From positions 3,039,001 through 3,103,000 of the forward strand of contig PQWQ01000005.1 in the NCBI GenBank assembly GCA_002943765.1: 64,000 nucleotides of DNA, in the 5' to 3' direction. The position numbers and the translations under genes were made by a program. This DNA comes from Psoroptes ovis. Taxonomy: Eukaryota; Arthropoda; Arachnida; Sarcoptiformes; Psoroptidae. The notes beneath the pieces were generated by a model that had not been told where the DNA came from, did no database searches, and saw only the letters and a program-made list of their open reading frames with translations. Shown piece after piece: positions 42,653 to 55,377 of the stretch (its first letter is position 1; each line of letters opens with the position of its first letter).

Positions 42653-44616
42653 ATGGACACTGATCATGATGATGCGTATCAACGTGCATTAGAAAATATT
42701 CAACAAATAGAAAATGAAATCATGTTAATGTTAGAATCGACAAAATTAAATAATGATAATGATAATTGTAAAAGTATTGAATTGAAACATAGAAAATCAC
42801 ATCCAAATCTGTCTGATATTGATCTTAATTCATATTGTGATAGTTTATTGAATGATGTTAATAAAGGAATTGTATGGACCGATAGCATTATTGATGAACC
42901 AATTGAACATTGCAATAATAATTATAATAACAATAATAATTGCACCGACAGTATTCATACAGAATTCCAATCATTAAATACCGCCAAATTTGAACAAAAA
43001 CATGTACAAGAACAACAAAGATCTCATCATTTCGATAATGTTCAGCATTCATTAGTGAAAAAACATTCCATTTCAAATGAAGATATTTTATCCAATGATA
43101 TTGGTAATGATAATAATAATAATAAAAATGATGATAAACGATGTTGGATATCGGACAAAAACAAACATTTATCGTTCAACAATGGATTATCATCCGATTC
43201 ATCATCACTATCGACACCAAATTCAACCAATGAATTAGATAAAGAATCAAATTATCGTTATAGTTTTTATGATAATTGCAATAAATTAGCTGTTCATTTA
43301 GCTCATTCATCCATATTCAATGATTTGAATAATGAAGACAGTAGTACATCGACGAATATTGATCATTTTGCTCAATTACAAGTGCTAAATGGTGGAAGAA
43401 TCCTACCGGATTATATTGAAAATGCATTAATTTATATTTTGAAATATGGTCTCAATTCAGTTGGTATATTTCGTAAATCAGGTGTAAAATCACGTATAAA
43501 TATTTTGAAAGAAAAAATTCAACAAAATGAAGAAATAAATTTCGCATCGACCAAAGAATCTGTTTATGATGTTGCTGATCTGGTTAAAACATGGTTACGT
43601 GATCTAAATCCACATTTACTGACAAATGATTTAATCGATTTGTTTGTAACATCATCAAAATCAAAAGATCGTCTAATGGAACAATTTCATTTATGGCATT
43701 TGAATGATTGTCATCGTTATCTATTATTCATTGTATTAAAATTCCTATCAATGATTTCACAATATTCATCACAAAATCAAATGAATGTACAAAATTTAGC
43801 CATATGTTTTGCACCATCATTGTGTGATGGTGATAATGAAAAACAAATTAATCGTGCACAAAAATGTTTACAGTATTGTATTGAAAATTATGAATCATTA
43901 TTTTATATTGATAGTTCATCGATTGGTCAATTGAACATTAAAAGACAATTATCAATATCATTGATTAATAATCATACATCAGTCATTATAATCAATGCTA
44001 GTCCTAAAGATATTCTAGATCGTTTATTATATGAAAGGTATGCTAATTTTTGATTGATTGAATGATTAATTAATTCATTTGAATTAATGTTTTTATTTAT
44101 TTGTTTATTCATTCATTTTAATTAGAAATACAATCGATAAGCTTATTTATAGATGGTCAATTATCGACAATAATGATAATGATAATCAAGTTTTAGAACA
44201 TGACCATAGCGATATATTTGAATTTGAATTAAATTTTAGCTGTTTATTACCAACGAAAACATTTACAGTACAAAGACAATGGTCAAATTCGACACAACAA
44301 CCTGGTGGTTTTGAATTGAATGAAATTGGAGAACTGATAAAATCTAATTGGATTATGGTACCGAATGGTAAAGGACAAACATTGGTTAAACATGAAATTT
44401 ATCTGGAATTACGGTAGGTTTATCATATTATTCATGTGTTAATGACCATAATAATTGAATTAATTGAAATTTTCACCAATCACATATCACAGTGGTTTCT
44501 CCAGCAAATGGTATCGTACAATATATCCATTAATACATGATCAACAATTGAAATGTTTACAATCTTCATTTCAAACAACGATACCAATGAATGGTGTACG
44601 AATTTCGGAAGTTTGA
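42653..44616 (+). CDS. cv-c: RhoGAP-START protein, DLC1/STARD13/crossveinless-c family
   Basis: Rho GTPase-activating protein with a lipid-binding START domain, expected to regulate RhoA in adhesion and cytoskeleton. Three exons: 42653-44037, 44126-44413 and 44493-44616, in phase, 598 residues. The RhoGAP domain (about 245-420) has ILPDYIENALIYILKYGLN, the arginine finger in GIFRKSGVKSRI, and MNVQNLAICFAPSLCDGD. The START domain (about 446-594) begins SPKDILDRLLYER and includes the Leu-Arg-Gly-Phe-Ser-Ser-Lys-Trp-Tyr block that matches the DLC1 SPEWY motif. Residues 1-240 are low complexity, with no SAM domain seen. I start at MDTDHDDAYQ because a probable splice acceptor (near 42564) interrupts the open frame above it. 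A further 5' coding exon cannot be excluded. Confidence 0.85.
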
Positions 44617-45176
44617 ATTCATTATTATTATTATTGTTTTAAATTAATATAAATATCATTTCTCAATCATATTATTATTATCATCACGATTATTATCATC
44701 CAATCATGGTCAACATTACTAATATTATTATCATTATTTTTTTAATGCAATCATCATATTTGTAATATCACGAAATTATTATCATTTTCATTATTATTTT
44801 CATCATCATCATCATCATCGTCGTTTTTTCTTTTTCATTATCATAATCGCCCTTATCACCATCGCCAACACCGCCACCGCACCACATCACCATCACCAAA
44901 AAGGATTATCTTTTAAGATAATTCGAAAATAAATAAATGAAAACAACTAATAATGCTAATAATAATAATTTGTACAGTCAAATTATAACTAATCACAAAT
45001 TATATATAAATAAATAAACGAATGAAATAGATAAACATCATGTGTGTTTGTGTGTATTTGGAAACAAACTAATAAATTTTCATTGAATTGAATTTCAATT
45101 TTTAATTTAATAATGAGTAAATTATATATTAAGTTGAAACAACAACAAAAAACAAACGAATAAATAAAATCAAAAT

Positions 45177-45257
45177 ATTAGGTTGTCCGGAAAGTTTTTG
45201 CCGATTATATCGTAGAAAATCATTGGAAAATCGGCAAGAACTTTCGGACAGCCTGAT
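45177..45257. mobile_element. Mariner-like MITE, copy 5
   Basis: 81 bp from ATTAGGTTGTCCGGAAAGTT to ACTTTCGGACAGCCTGAT. Its core has GATTATATCGTAGAAAAT, shared with the copy at 53254. The inner arms GCCGAT / ATCGGC extend the palindrome. Confidence 0.85.
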
Positions 45258-46463
45258 AAAACGATGATCAGCATTATTATTATCGAATAAATAAATAAAT
45301 AAATAAATATGATAATTGTAAAATTATATCATAAATACGACGATAATGATAATGAATGGTTTTGATTGAAATTCGTTTGATTGAAGAGAGATTTGAATCA
45401 AATTGCAACAAGTAAAAGCCTTTATCCTGCTTATTATTATCCATGTGTATGTATATGTTTGCATGATGTTTAACCTCGAAAATACTTCGAATCAAAATGT
45501 TTTTATTTTTTTTCATTTCAAAAATGATTAAATTTAATTCAGTTATCTTTGTTTTTTTGCTTTTCCCAATTCTGATTTAAAATGTTTATTTTAATCATTT
45601 AATTTGATTTATAAATATACACTAACATTGGTCAATATGATTATTATCATTATCGTTTGTCGTTTTCGAATGTTTTTTTATTTCATTTCTTCGAATCAAT
45701 GTTTTCATGGTCAATCGGATGACCAAAAAGATCGGAAAACAATTATCTTTGTTCTGTTCTTCTGTTATCGTTTTGTTCGGGTTATCTTTTCTTATCATCA
45801 ACCATGTCCGAATCGAAAAAAATGTCCCAATGTCGAATATGGTGAATAGGTGCATACATACATGACCGTATTTGGTCGTATTTTGGCCGTCGACCGAATG
45901 ACGATCGGTTTTTGGTGGAAAAATGGAAAAAGCGGTCAAATTTTTTCATTTTTTCGAACTAAAAATAATTTCTCCATTTATTTCCAGCTGATCATATAAT
46001 GAATGATGTCCGAATGGCTGAATGTTTGATGATGATGATGATGATGATTATTTTCACTTGAAGAGAAATTCCGAAAGTGAATCAACAACAACCCGATGGA
46101 AATTGAAAGAGATTTTTCTTTTTCGATTTGACTAATGACATCTCGAATGACATTGAAATTTTTTTTTCATGTGTAAATGATGACTTACGTTGAACATCTC
46201 TCTCAGTGTGTGTATGTGTGAGTAATTGGACGATTATTTTTGATTTTCATTTTTTTTCTTTTTTCATTTCATTTACCTGGTAAGTAATTTCAAGGTAAAT
46301 TCGAAAATTTAGAAAAAAAATTCAAATTCAAAAGTAAATTAAAGTAAATCAAAGTAAACAAAGACAAATAAATAAATTATAAAAAATCAGATTTAATCAC
46401 CAAAATCTTTCAAACAGAAAAAAAGGGAATAAAATTAGAAAATTATTTAAAAAATTGGAAAGA

Positions 46464-46546
46464 CGATGCATTCGTCGGGCGCCATTAGGGCACCACTATT
46501 AAAATGCTCGTTCAATATGACGCCACTGGTGGCGTCGAGTGCAAAG
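46464..46546. mobile_element. GC-rich MITE family 2, copy 1
   Basis: About 83 bp. The left end GATGCATTCGTCGGGCGCC is followed by a GGCACC word, and the right end GGCGTCGAGTGCAAAG is roughly its inverse. Inside is ACGCCAC-TG-GTGGCGT, a further inverted repeat. It shares its ends with elements at 49552 and 57138. Confidence 0.55.
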
Positions 46547-49500
46547 CGGTTTTCTGAATTTTTTCATTTTAAATTTTTTAAATTTTTGCATTTTTCAAGA
46601 TTTACAACAAATTCAATTGCATTTACAGCAGTGGCAGCAATTAAATGTCTTTAAATTCGGTAATTTCGATAAAATCTTTGACATTTTTGTGTTCAGTTCG
46701 TTCATTCGTTCGTTTGTTCGAATGATAATTTCCATTAAACAACACATAAATCTTGCATCCGTTTTCTTTTGAATAATGATGATGATGTTGTTGATGATAA
46801 TATCTGATGGGATATGAGCTCTAATAATGATGATGATGATATTTCTAGAAGACAAAATTTTGAAAAAATGGTAATTTCAATGAATTGAAATTGAAATATT
46901 TCAAAATTTTAAAATCAAAATGAAAATTTACGTTTCAATTCCAATTTTAAATTTCAATTTTAATATGTTTTGAAAATGAATATTTTGAATCAAATGATTA
47001 TGATGATAAAGTATAAAATGACTGAATGAATTAATGGTGAATTATGAATCGAATTTTTTTTTCAAAATTCATTTTGATTTATTTATGATGATCAATAAAT
47101 ATGCCATGATTGGCCAATGGCCAAATGGCCACACACGCAATCAAATTTCGTAATTTTGTAAATCGAACTTTCGAAAACGAATGAACTACATGGAATTAAG
47201 ACTCGAAGATTCAAAGATATTTCCAACATTATCTTTGGCTAAGACATTATTTAGTGGATGGTACCATCAACGTATTGGTTGTTGCTGTTGTTTTAGTTGA
47301 CCCAAAGGTATTTACCATCGAGGAATTCATTGTATTCATTGTATTGAATCTATTCGTGCTTCAGATTGAAATTTCTTCGATTTCTTAAATTTGAAATTTT
47401 ATCTCTGCAAAACAATCAATATGTTTGTTCTTTTGTTTTTTTAGTTTTCGTGATGGTGGTCAGTTAACCATTGGACTTTCGTTGATAATAAATCGAATTC
47501 TGTTCGAAATAATTCATGCTGGTCACAATTGAAATTGAAAATGATTTAGAAAACAACAACAAAAAAATTTTGATCATTATCTTTGATTGTTTTAGCGGTG
47601 TTTGTCCTTTATAAATCATTTTTTTATGCTTTTTCGTACCAGTTCTGACTCGAACTGGCGCAAAAAAATGACCAGCAATAATTGACCAGCGAAAGAGAAA
47701 ATATGAAATTTTTTTTTCGGTGAAGAAACAAAAAACTGGATCATTTTTGATCGACAAAGGCTATGGACACATACCTATGGGGTAAAAGTGAAATAGACGA
47801 ATTGAATATTCATGGAGATTTGTTATCTTTTGAAAATGAAAAATAACTTTCATTGTTTTTGTCCATTCAATTTCACTGAAATCATCTATTACCACTGATG
47901 ATGATGATCATCATCATCGACATTACCTGAACGATCAAAATGAAGTGTTATTTTGAAAAAATGGAAACTAATTAATCGAAAACTCAAAGAAAATTTATGA
48001 TCATTGATTATCTTTGCTTTAAATTTAGATTGAATCGAATTCCAAGAAATTCGAAACAATGGTAAACAAGAGTTTTCGAGTGAAAGGGTTTATGACCGAA
48101 TGGAATGATGATATTTGTCTCAAAATATCTCGTCAAAAATAGTAAAAATGGTGTTGGCGGTGGCGGCGGCGGTGGTGGTGGTCGATCCAATAAATAATCT
48201 CACAGTAATCATCAAAATCTTAAAGATATTTTGATCATATTTATGCAAGTGTGTGCATGTGTGTGTTCCATGGTAAATCATGATCATAATCATCGTAATC
48301 GTTGTTGATAATCGTCGATGATTTATCGCAATGTTCGTTTCGAAATTTAAAAAAAAAATAATCCTCGACTCGACTTGACAAACGCTCGAATTATTTATAT
48401 CGTTGCGCTCGTTGTTGTGGCTGTTGACCTTAATCAAATGTCATGGTTATAGATGCTGCTTGTATTTCTGCTTGTTGATTTGCATCGAATTCAGTTCGAA
48501 TCACTTTAAATCATATTTTCTATCGTGACATTCAAATGTCAAAATATGTTCTGAAAAAAATCAGAAAACAAATAAGAAAAATTTCATTAATTTATTTATG
48601 ATTAATTAATACTAATTTATCATCGATTCACCTTCGAAAAAAATGAAAAAATCAGCTGATTTGATTAATTAATTAATCATTTTTTTTTAATGGATCATAT
48701 TTATGTTTACTTTGTAGCATTGATCGTTGTCGAGATTATTTGTTGTTACATTTGTTGATCCACAATTTGTAAGATTTTGCTCTAAATTTGCTCAGTTTGT
48801 TTTGATTTGTTTGTAATCGACCATAAAGACACGGATTGAAACGTGTTTATAAGATATTTTGAATTAAAGATCAAAGATAATTTCGATCTTAGATCTTAAA
48901 ACCTTTGACGTATTCAAAATCTTAGAAAAACACATCATGTGAATACGCCTTGTGTCATTGATTGACATTGATTCAATATTGTCATGTCTTCAGTTCATTC
49001 ATTGTTTGATGATCATTATTCGAGGCGATTGAAATGGTTCCGGTCGGTCCGATGTTTTCAAATGATTTCAAATGTTTTTCTTTGGATTTTTCCAAAGAAA
49101 ATTTTCCAAATCATATTTCGTTCAGGCGCCAATCGAGTTGAATTTTCTTGAATTTGGACTTGTGAAACTTATGAAATCTTATGAAATATTGGTCAAAAAT
49201 TTTGATTTAATTCGGCTGATTTGATTTGTAAATTTTCTCATTCAGACAAATTGGTCATAATCACATATGAAACAAAACATAAAATCGAAAAACTTTTTGG
49301 GCAAAACACGAATAAATAAACTCAAATGAATGAATGAATGGATCAATCAATGATTGAATGAATGAATGAAATACATCGAATGTTTAATTACAATTTTTTT
49401 TGGATGAAAATGAAAACAAAACAAAAACTTAATGGCCAAACAAATAAATAAACAACAAAAATGTTAAGATTTATATAAATGTGTAAATGAATTGACTGTG

Positions 49501-49551
49501 ATTGTTCATGTGTTCAAAATGAAGAAATGAATGGCGAAAAAATTTGCTGTC

Positions 49552-49632
49552 CTTTGCGCTCAACAGGCGCCTCACGGGCACCAGATGTGCATTCGATTTT
49601 TTCGAATGAAGCCGAATGTGTCGAGTGCAAAG
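49552..49632. mobile_element. GC-rich MITE family 2, copy 2
   Basis: About 81 bp: CTTTGCGCTCAACAGGCGCC at the left, GGGCACC inside, and TGTCGAGTGCAAAG at the right. The ends are inverted repeats of each other with two mismatches. A second inverted pair ATTCGA / TCGAAT is in the centre. Confidence 0.6.
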
Positions 49633-50669
49633 AACCGAGAAAAATTTAAACTTGTATTAATTATTCGAAACATATTTATTAAATGAAAATCAAATGGTAA
49701 TCAATGAATGAATGAATGACTTAATGAATGAATTGAATCAATCAAATCAACAAAAAAAATAATGATAATTAATAGAATATGAATGAATGAATGAATACAT
49801 TCATTCATTGATTCGAAACAACAAAAACAAAAATGAAATTACACAGTTTTGTGGTCAAATAATCATTTCATAATCTCGAATAATCAACAAAATCGAAATA
49901 TCGACGATGTTTTGTTTTTCCAATTTATTATTTCATTACGTGCATTGTTTACGAAAGAAAGAAAAAACACGTGTTTTCTGTCAAAATTGTACCAAAATCG
50001 AGCGATCATTAATCAACAAAATTCAAAAAAGAAAGAAATCATGAAAATTCAAATCTTTGCTGATCATAATTCAAATTAATTCCAAATCTTGAATATTTAA
50101 CGTATTTAAACTCGTGTATTTAAACGAATATAAATGTAAATAATGAAGATAAACAGAAATGGTAAACAAACTCATTGATAATAATAATGAATGATCATAA
50201 TTGATCAAGATAAAAACAATGAATGGCCATCGATAAGATGTGTTGAATTCGAATTCGAAAATTTAAATCTGATTAAAATCAGATTAAATGAATGAATTAA
50301 AATTAAAATTAATTCAATTTAGTTTAATTAATTTTTTGAATTTATTCCATGTTGTTGTTTATTCATATTGCTGATTATGTGTTGCTTATGTTTATTCATA
50401 TGTTGCGCGTGTGCTCATTTATCTTTGAAATCTTTTAAAAACACGCGTATGGAAAATACACACACAGATACAAATTGTGCATACGTACACGTGCTTGTAA
50501 GTGTACATTATTGAATTTTTATTAGTTTAAATTTGAAATTTTGATTTATTTTATTATTATTTTCATTTTCTTCGTCGATCAAAGATAAATCCTCCTGCGG
50601 ATATGATTTTAATCTTTTTTACCTTTTATTTTATTCAATTTCTTTATTGAACAAACAATTTTCAAATGT

Positions 50670-50756
50670 ATTAGGTTGTCCGAAAAGTTCATTCCGCTTA
50701 ATCAAATAGAGTTGCTCATGAAAATCGGTCAGAACTTTCCGGACAACTTTCCTAAT
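50670..50756. mobile_element. Mariner-like MITE, copy 6 (inverted orientation)
   Basis: 87 bp from ATTAGGTTGTCCGAAAAGTT to the inverse ending CCTAAT. The core reads CATTCCGCTTAATCAAATAG then GTTGCTCATGAAAATCGG, the reverse complement of the core in copies 1, 9, 10, 11 and 12. Confidence 0.85.
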
Positions 50757-51162
50757 ACATGAATATATAATTAATTGACATGCACAAAGAGATAGAAAAT
50801 TAAGCCATTTGTTCATTCATTTGAATTTATTCATTTATTCAATTTTCAATTTAATTCATTCATTTTTATATAATATAAATATTTAAAAGATTTAAGATGA
50901 AAAAAAATATATATATTTGACATGTCAAAATTACAGACAAAATAATAATAATAATATTTGTTTGTATGTATAAAAAAAGAAAATATTTGCAAATATTTTT
51001 CAATGGAATTTCATTATTTCACATAAATATAACAGTATAATTCATTCATTCATTGTTTGTTTGTAGTTTTTGTTGGCTCAATTAATTAATTTGAATCTTA
51101 TTAATTGTCGAATTTAATTCAGATCTGAATCAATTAATTCCATTTTCACTAAATTCTAACAT

Positions 51163-52953
51163 TTATCTATTAATCAATTTATCTTCCCATGATATTGTTG
51201 AAAATCTTGATGTTTTTTTTTGACTTCTGTTGTTTTTATTATTATTATTATTCGATTTACATTTATTCATTCGATTATCATTCAATGTGTTCGAATGGAT
51301 CATCATTTTTGACCATTGTTTTTGTTGTGGTTGCTGTTGTTGTTGATGATGATGATGATGCTGTTGTTGTTGACCAATAGCAATGACCATCGGTGAACAT
51401 GATGTTGATCGTAATGATGATGACCGATATGAATCAACATCTTCATCATCATCATTGAAATCATCTTCATATGATGAGTGTTCATTAAGATTACAATAAC
51501 AATTATTACTACCAGTTGATATAAATGATAATGAACTCGATGATTCATTACTCATCAATGATATATGACTATGTGCTTGTGGTAATAATAATATTGATGA
51601 TGATGAATGGTGGTGCTGCTGCTGTTGTTGTTGTTGAGACTGATTCATAGATATAGTTGTTGTAGGTGTCATTGATGATGGATGATTATGTTGTTGAATA
51701 ATAATATTATTATCATTATTTGAATTATTATTAATTGAAGATGAACTATGTATACTTTCGCTACCGCTATCAATACTATTATTTGATGGTGATGGAGATC
51801 GTTGATTTGATGGTGATTTTGTGGCTGCTGTTGTTGTCGTTGTTGTTACTGTGTTACAAGCTGTTAATTGTGTCGATTCATCATTATCACTAAGCTTTTG
51901 AGATTGGTCATTGAATTTGATGGTTATTATAGGTCTACTATTACCACCAACACTACCACCGACACCACCATCGATCATGATCATTCGAGATTTCAATGAC
52001 AAACTTGATGGTTGAAGCATTTTTAAATGATTATGATGATGATCATCATCTTGTTCATCAGAAGATGATAACTTGTTTAATGCTGTTGAAGATCGTTGCT
52101 GCTGTTGATGTTGTTGTTGCAAATGGTGTTGTAATATATTGGATTCTTTACAACAACGATCATTGACCGATGAAAAACTATCATTTTCATCATCAACAAC
52201 ATCATCATCTCCATCTTCTTCTTCTTCTTCTTCAATACTATCAACATCATCAATATCATCACCATCAGACGATTGTTGATTTATGATATTAAATGTTGTT
52301 AAATTATTCAATAATAAACGACTTGTCATACGACTTGATATCGGTATATTTGGTTTACGTTTTGCCGTTATCGTCGTTGTTGATGAAACAATCGAAGTTA
52401 TTTGATGATGATGATGATTATTATTATTCATAGTATTATAATCATAAATTTGTTTACGAATACGTCTGATGCTATTATTGTTGTTCGTATTACTTTGATT
52501 ATTATTATCATTGAAATTCATTAATTGTGTAAACAAATCAGATAATGGTTGACCATCATGATGACTATTTCGGCTGCTTATCCTATCATATTGTATTGAA
52601 TTGAATGGCAATTTTAAGCAATTGATTTGTCGTTGTTTTTGCTGATTTTTTATCGATTCTAAACAATTGTCATTGTTATTCCCATTTACTAAAGACGATG
52701 ATGATGATGATGATGTTGTTGTTGTTGATGAAATTATTGATGCCGATGATATCGATAATGAATCAGATGATAATGAATTATTAATATTATCATTATTATT
52801 ATTGTTATTAGTTGATGATAATAAAATTAAACCATCATTATCAACAATGGTAGTCGACTGATCATCATCATTTTGATTATCAATGATTGGATTGGAAAAT
52901 TTTCGATCACAAAATCGAAATTTTTCCGTACCAGGTAAACGTGGTGGCTTCAT
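51163..52953 (-). CDS. Hypothetical Asn/Ser/His/Gln-rich protein
   Basis: A 596-codon uninterrupted frame, far longer than chance in this AT-rich DNA. It begins MKPPRLPGTEKFRFCDRKFS and ends RFSTISWEDKLINR. Between are long Asn, Ser, Gln, His, Asp and Thr runs, with islands of ordinary sequence: CLKLPFNSIQYDRISSRNSH, GQPLSDLFTQLMNF, RRIRKQIYDYN and PIITIKFNDQSQKLSD. I recognise no domain, signal peptide or membrane segment. It looks disordered and probably intracellular, perhaps transcription-related given the composition. The frame stays open for about 17 codons upstream of the ATG, and an AG at about 52987 could be an acceptor, so an upstream exon is possible. Codon use in the islands supports a real gene. 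Confidence 0.55.
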   Translation of the reverse strand: MKPPRLPGTEKFRFCDRKFSNPIIDNQNDDDQSTTIVDNDGLILLSSTNNNNNNDNINNSLSSDSLSISSASIISSTTTTSSSSSSSLVNGNNNDNCLESIKNQQKQRQINCLKLPFNSIQYDRISSRNSHHDGQPLSDLFTQLMNFNDNNNQSNTNNNNSIRRIRKQIYDYNTMNNNNHHHHQITSIVSSTTTITAKRKPNIPISSRMTSRLLLNNLTTFNIINQQSSDGDDIDDVDSIEEEEEEDGDDDVVDDENDSFSSVNDRCCKESNILQHHLQQQHQQQQRSSTALNKLSSSDEQDDDHHHNHLKMLQPSSLSLKSRMIMIDGGVGGSVGGNSRPIITIKFNDQSQKLSDNDESTQLTACNTVTTTTTTAATKSPSNQRSPSPSNNSIDSGSESIHSSSSINNNSNNDNNIIIQQHNHPSSMTPTTTISMNQSQQQQQQQHHHSSSSILLLPQAHSHISLMSNESSSSLSFISTGSNNCYCNLNEHSSYEDDFNDDDEDVDSYRSSSLRSTSCSPMVIAIGQQQQHHHHHQQQQQPQQKQWSKMMIHSNTLNDNRMNKCKSNNNNNKNNRSQKKTSRFSTISWEDKLINR

Positions 52954-53253
52954 TTTAAATAATTTTTTATTCTTTGAATTTTCTATGCAATATTTCGGAT
53001 GAATTTAATCAAATAATTTGTGCGATGAGATTATCAATAATTTCCTTCGAATAGTAATTCATTCATATGATTTCAATGATTGAAATTCAGATGATTTGAC
53101 GTCAATATGACCTGCGTAAACAAAAATAAAACAAAAAATCAAACGGACATTAGTATAACAATGATTATACATGAAATTGAATCATTAATAAACACAAACA
53201 AACAGACAAAAAAATAATTGATTGTTTATTACTATGGTTGTCAATGGTAACTA

Positions 53254-53334
53254 ATAGGTTGTCCGAAAAGTTTCTGTCGATTATATCGTAGGAAATGGTG
53301 AGAAAATCGACAAGAACTTATTGGACAACCTAAT
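53254..53334. mobile_element. Mariner-like MITE, copy 7
   Basis: 81 bp from ATAGGTTGTCCGAAAAGTTT to AAGAACTTATTGGACAACCTAAT. The core GATTATATCGTAGGAAAT groups it with copy 5. Confidence 0.85.
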
Positions 53335-54470
53335 AAATACAATTGAAAATGCATTGAATGGATTTGAATTGGAAAAAATGACATGCAAATATTTCTCAAT
53401 TTCTGCTGACCATTCAACAGTCAAAACGTTTGGCTTAGAAAATCTCCATTCAAAGCTGTCATTGATCGCTATGGATTCGCGCAAAATGCCCGAGAAAAAC
53501 TCGGGCTAAGCAGCTGTGAAGCTACGAAAATCATCACAAAAAAGTCACGGTCGTTGATCATGAATGGAAAAACAGCAGAAAAAATTTTGCACGAATCATC
53601 ATTGAAACATGATGATGATCATTGAACCATTGATTGTTGATGCAGAACTCTGCTTCACACAGAAATGCATACGGGAGAGATATGGGGCAGATAAGGGTAA
53701 ATCGAGGGTATTTGAATGGATGAATCGTGGTAATCATCGTATCTGTTTATTTTAATGAATTTCATTGATGCAAATAATTAGAAAAATATCAACTTTGCAT
53801 CAAGCTCTCAAGTGAAAGTTCACATTCACATACACACACACAGCGATTCATCATATTCATTGATGGTAAAAATGAAATCAAACTACATCATCATTATTCA
53901 TTGGTCATAATTATACAAAATATATGCAACATTGACCTCACTGGTCAATGATCAATTCCGCATTGTGGTAGCATTCTGTCGAAAAATGAAATGTTTTAGA
54001 TCATTTTATCTGAATTTTTTTCAGCTTTAATAAACCAATCAAAAAAAATGATATTTTCGACCATAAATGGTCAATCAATCAACCAACGAGCATCAAGCAT
54101 CAACCAAAATATTTTCCAAAAAAAAATGATGCTTTGAAAAAGATGTAAAGTTCAAAGGTTATGCAATTTGTTTTTTGATTTCTCATCATTTTTTTCTACT
54201 TAGTTCAAATTGAAATGAATATTCATTTGATTCATATTTCAATAAATTTCAATAAAAATGTAAGTAGAAATAAATGTAAATAAATGAATAATAATTTTTT
54301 CAATATTTGTGAGTGAATACATGCATCATTCTATGATCATTCAATTTAATGATGATAATCATCATTGAATGATAAGTCATAAAAAAGGTCAGAAATACAA
54401 ATATGGATTTACCATATGACGATTGATATGAATTTTCATTTTGTTTGCTGCATGAAATCGCAATTTTTAT

Positions 54471-54553
54471 ATTAGGTTGTCCAATAAGTTCTTGCCGTCT
54501 TTTGGATTTTTTTTTCATTAGAAAAACAGCAAGAACTTATGGAGCAACCTAAT
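54471..54553. mobile_element. Mariner-like MITE, copy 8
   Basis: 83 bp from ATTAGGTTGTCCAATAAGTT to AAGAACTTATGGAGCAACCTAAT. The T-rich loop and inner arms CTTGCCGT / CAGCAAG resemble copy 4. Confidence 0.85.
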
Positions 54554-55294
54554 ATCATCACTATTCAATTCAATGGCAAAACATAACGCATCACCAATAG
54601 CATCAAATGCATTCAAAATTTTACATTTTTTTCAAAAAAAAAAAAACATTTCAAAATATTTGAAATATTTCAAACATTTTGAAGGAATATGAATATATTT
54701 TTTGGTAAATAAATGCGCATTCAAGCAATAATAATGAACGAATAGATCAACAGGTGGTCATCGATCAATGGCATGAGTTGAATAGAAAATTCAATAAGAA
54801 AATTTTCAAGAGTTGATCGAAAATCAAGGTAATAAGAAACCAGAATTATGATTGATTTTAGATCGGAATTGATTTTTGAATTATTCAGATGTTATAATAA
54901 ATGTAAAGGGCACTTACCCTTGACTTACCCTACACATCAACCAACCACCTTAGTCTATAATTGAATCAAATACTTTAAAAAACTCACGAAATTATTAAAT
55001 CAATCAATCGATTATCGATTCGATCGATTGAAAATTAAATTTTTGGAATTTTTCAAAGATGATTTGGAGATATGATACAGAAAAACATATCTTTTTCAAT
55101 GTAAATTTATCTTCCAACTCATCAATGATAATCATTCAAGAGTAAAATACAGAAATCGTTCAAAAACATTGAGTAAAATCAAGCCTGAGGCATTTGAAAT
55201 TGTAAAAATTAATTTAAAAAATGGAAAAAAATATACTGAAGATACCTGTACACACACAGACAAACATACAAACTAACAGACAATAAGACATCAT

Positions 55295-55377
55295 ATTAGG
55301 TTGTCCGAAAAGTTTTGGCCGATTTTCATGAGCAACTCTATGCGATTAAGCGTAATAAACTTTTTGGACAATCTAAT
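55295..55377. mobile_element. Mariner-like MITE, copy 9
   Basis: 83 bp, ATTAGGTTGTCCGAAAAGTT to AAACTTTTTGGACAATCTAAT, core GAGCAACTCTATGCGATTAAG. Nearly identical to copy 1. Confidence 0.85.

Larger units (their letters stand above)
44617..51162. other. Gene-poor AT-rich region 1
   Basis: About 6.5 kb without a gene I can support. It contains the RhoGAP gene 3' UTR (TTATTA repeats to about 44900), mariner-like MITEs (45177, 50670), two copies of a GC-rich MITE (46464, 49552), a GGC/GGT run near 48150-48182, and many ATG/GAATGAAT microsatellites. The short ORFs have biased composition and no domains. Confidence 0.5.

Noticed and set aside
1..44616. Bacterial-style operons
   Set aside because: Genes contain spliceosomal introns and alternate strands. 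The only close same-strand pair (TRMT5 and RBIS-like) is reported separately as a finding.
45622..45939. 105-codon minus ORF in the gene-poor region
   Set aside because: No recognisable domain and no splice context. It partly overlaps a plus ORF of similar quality, so chance is the simplest explanation.
52077..52265. Met/Lys-rich ORFs opposite or within the low-complexity gene
   Set aside because: Shadows of GAT/CAT trinucleotide repeats.
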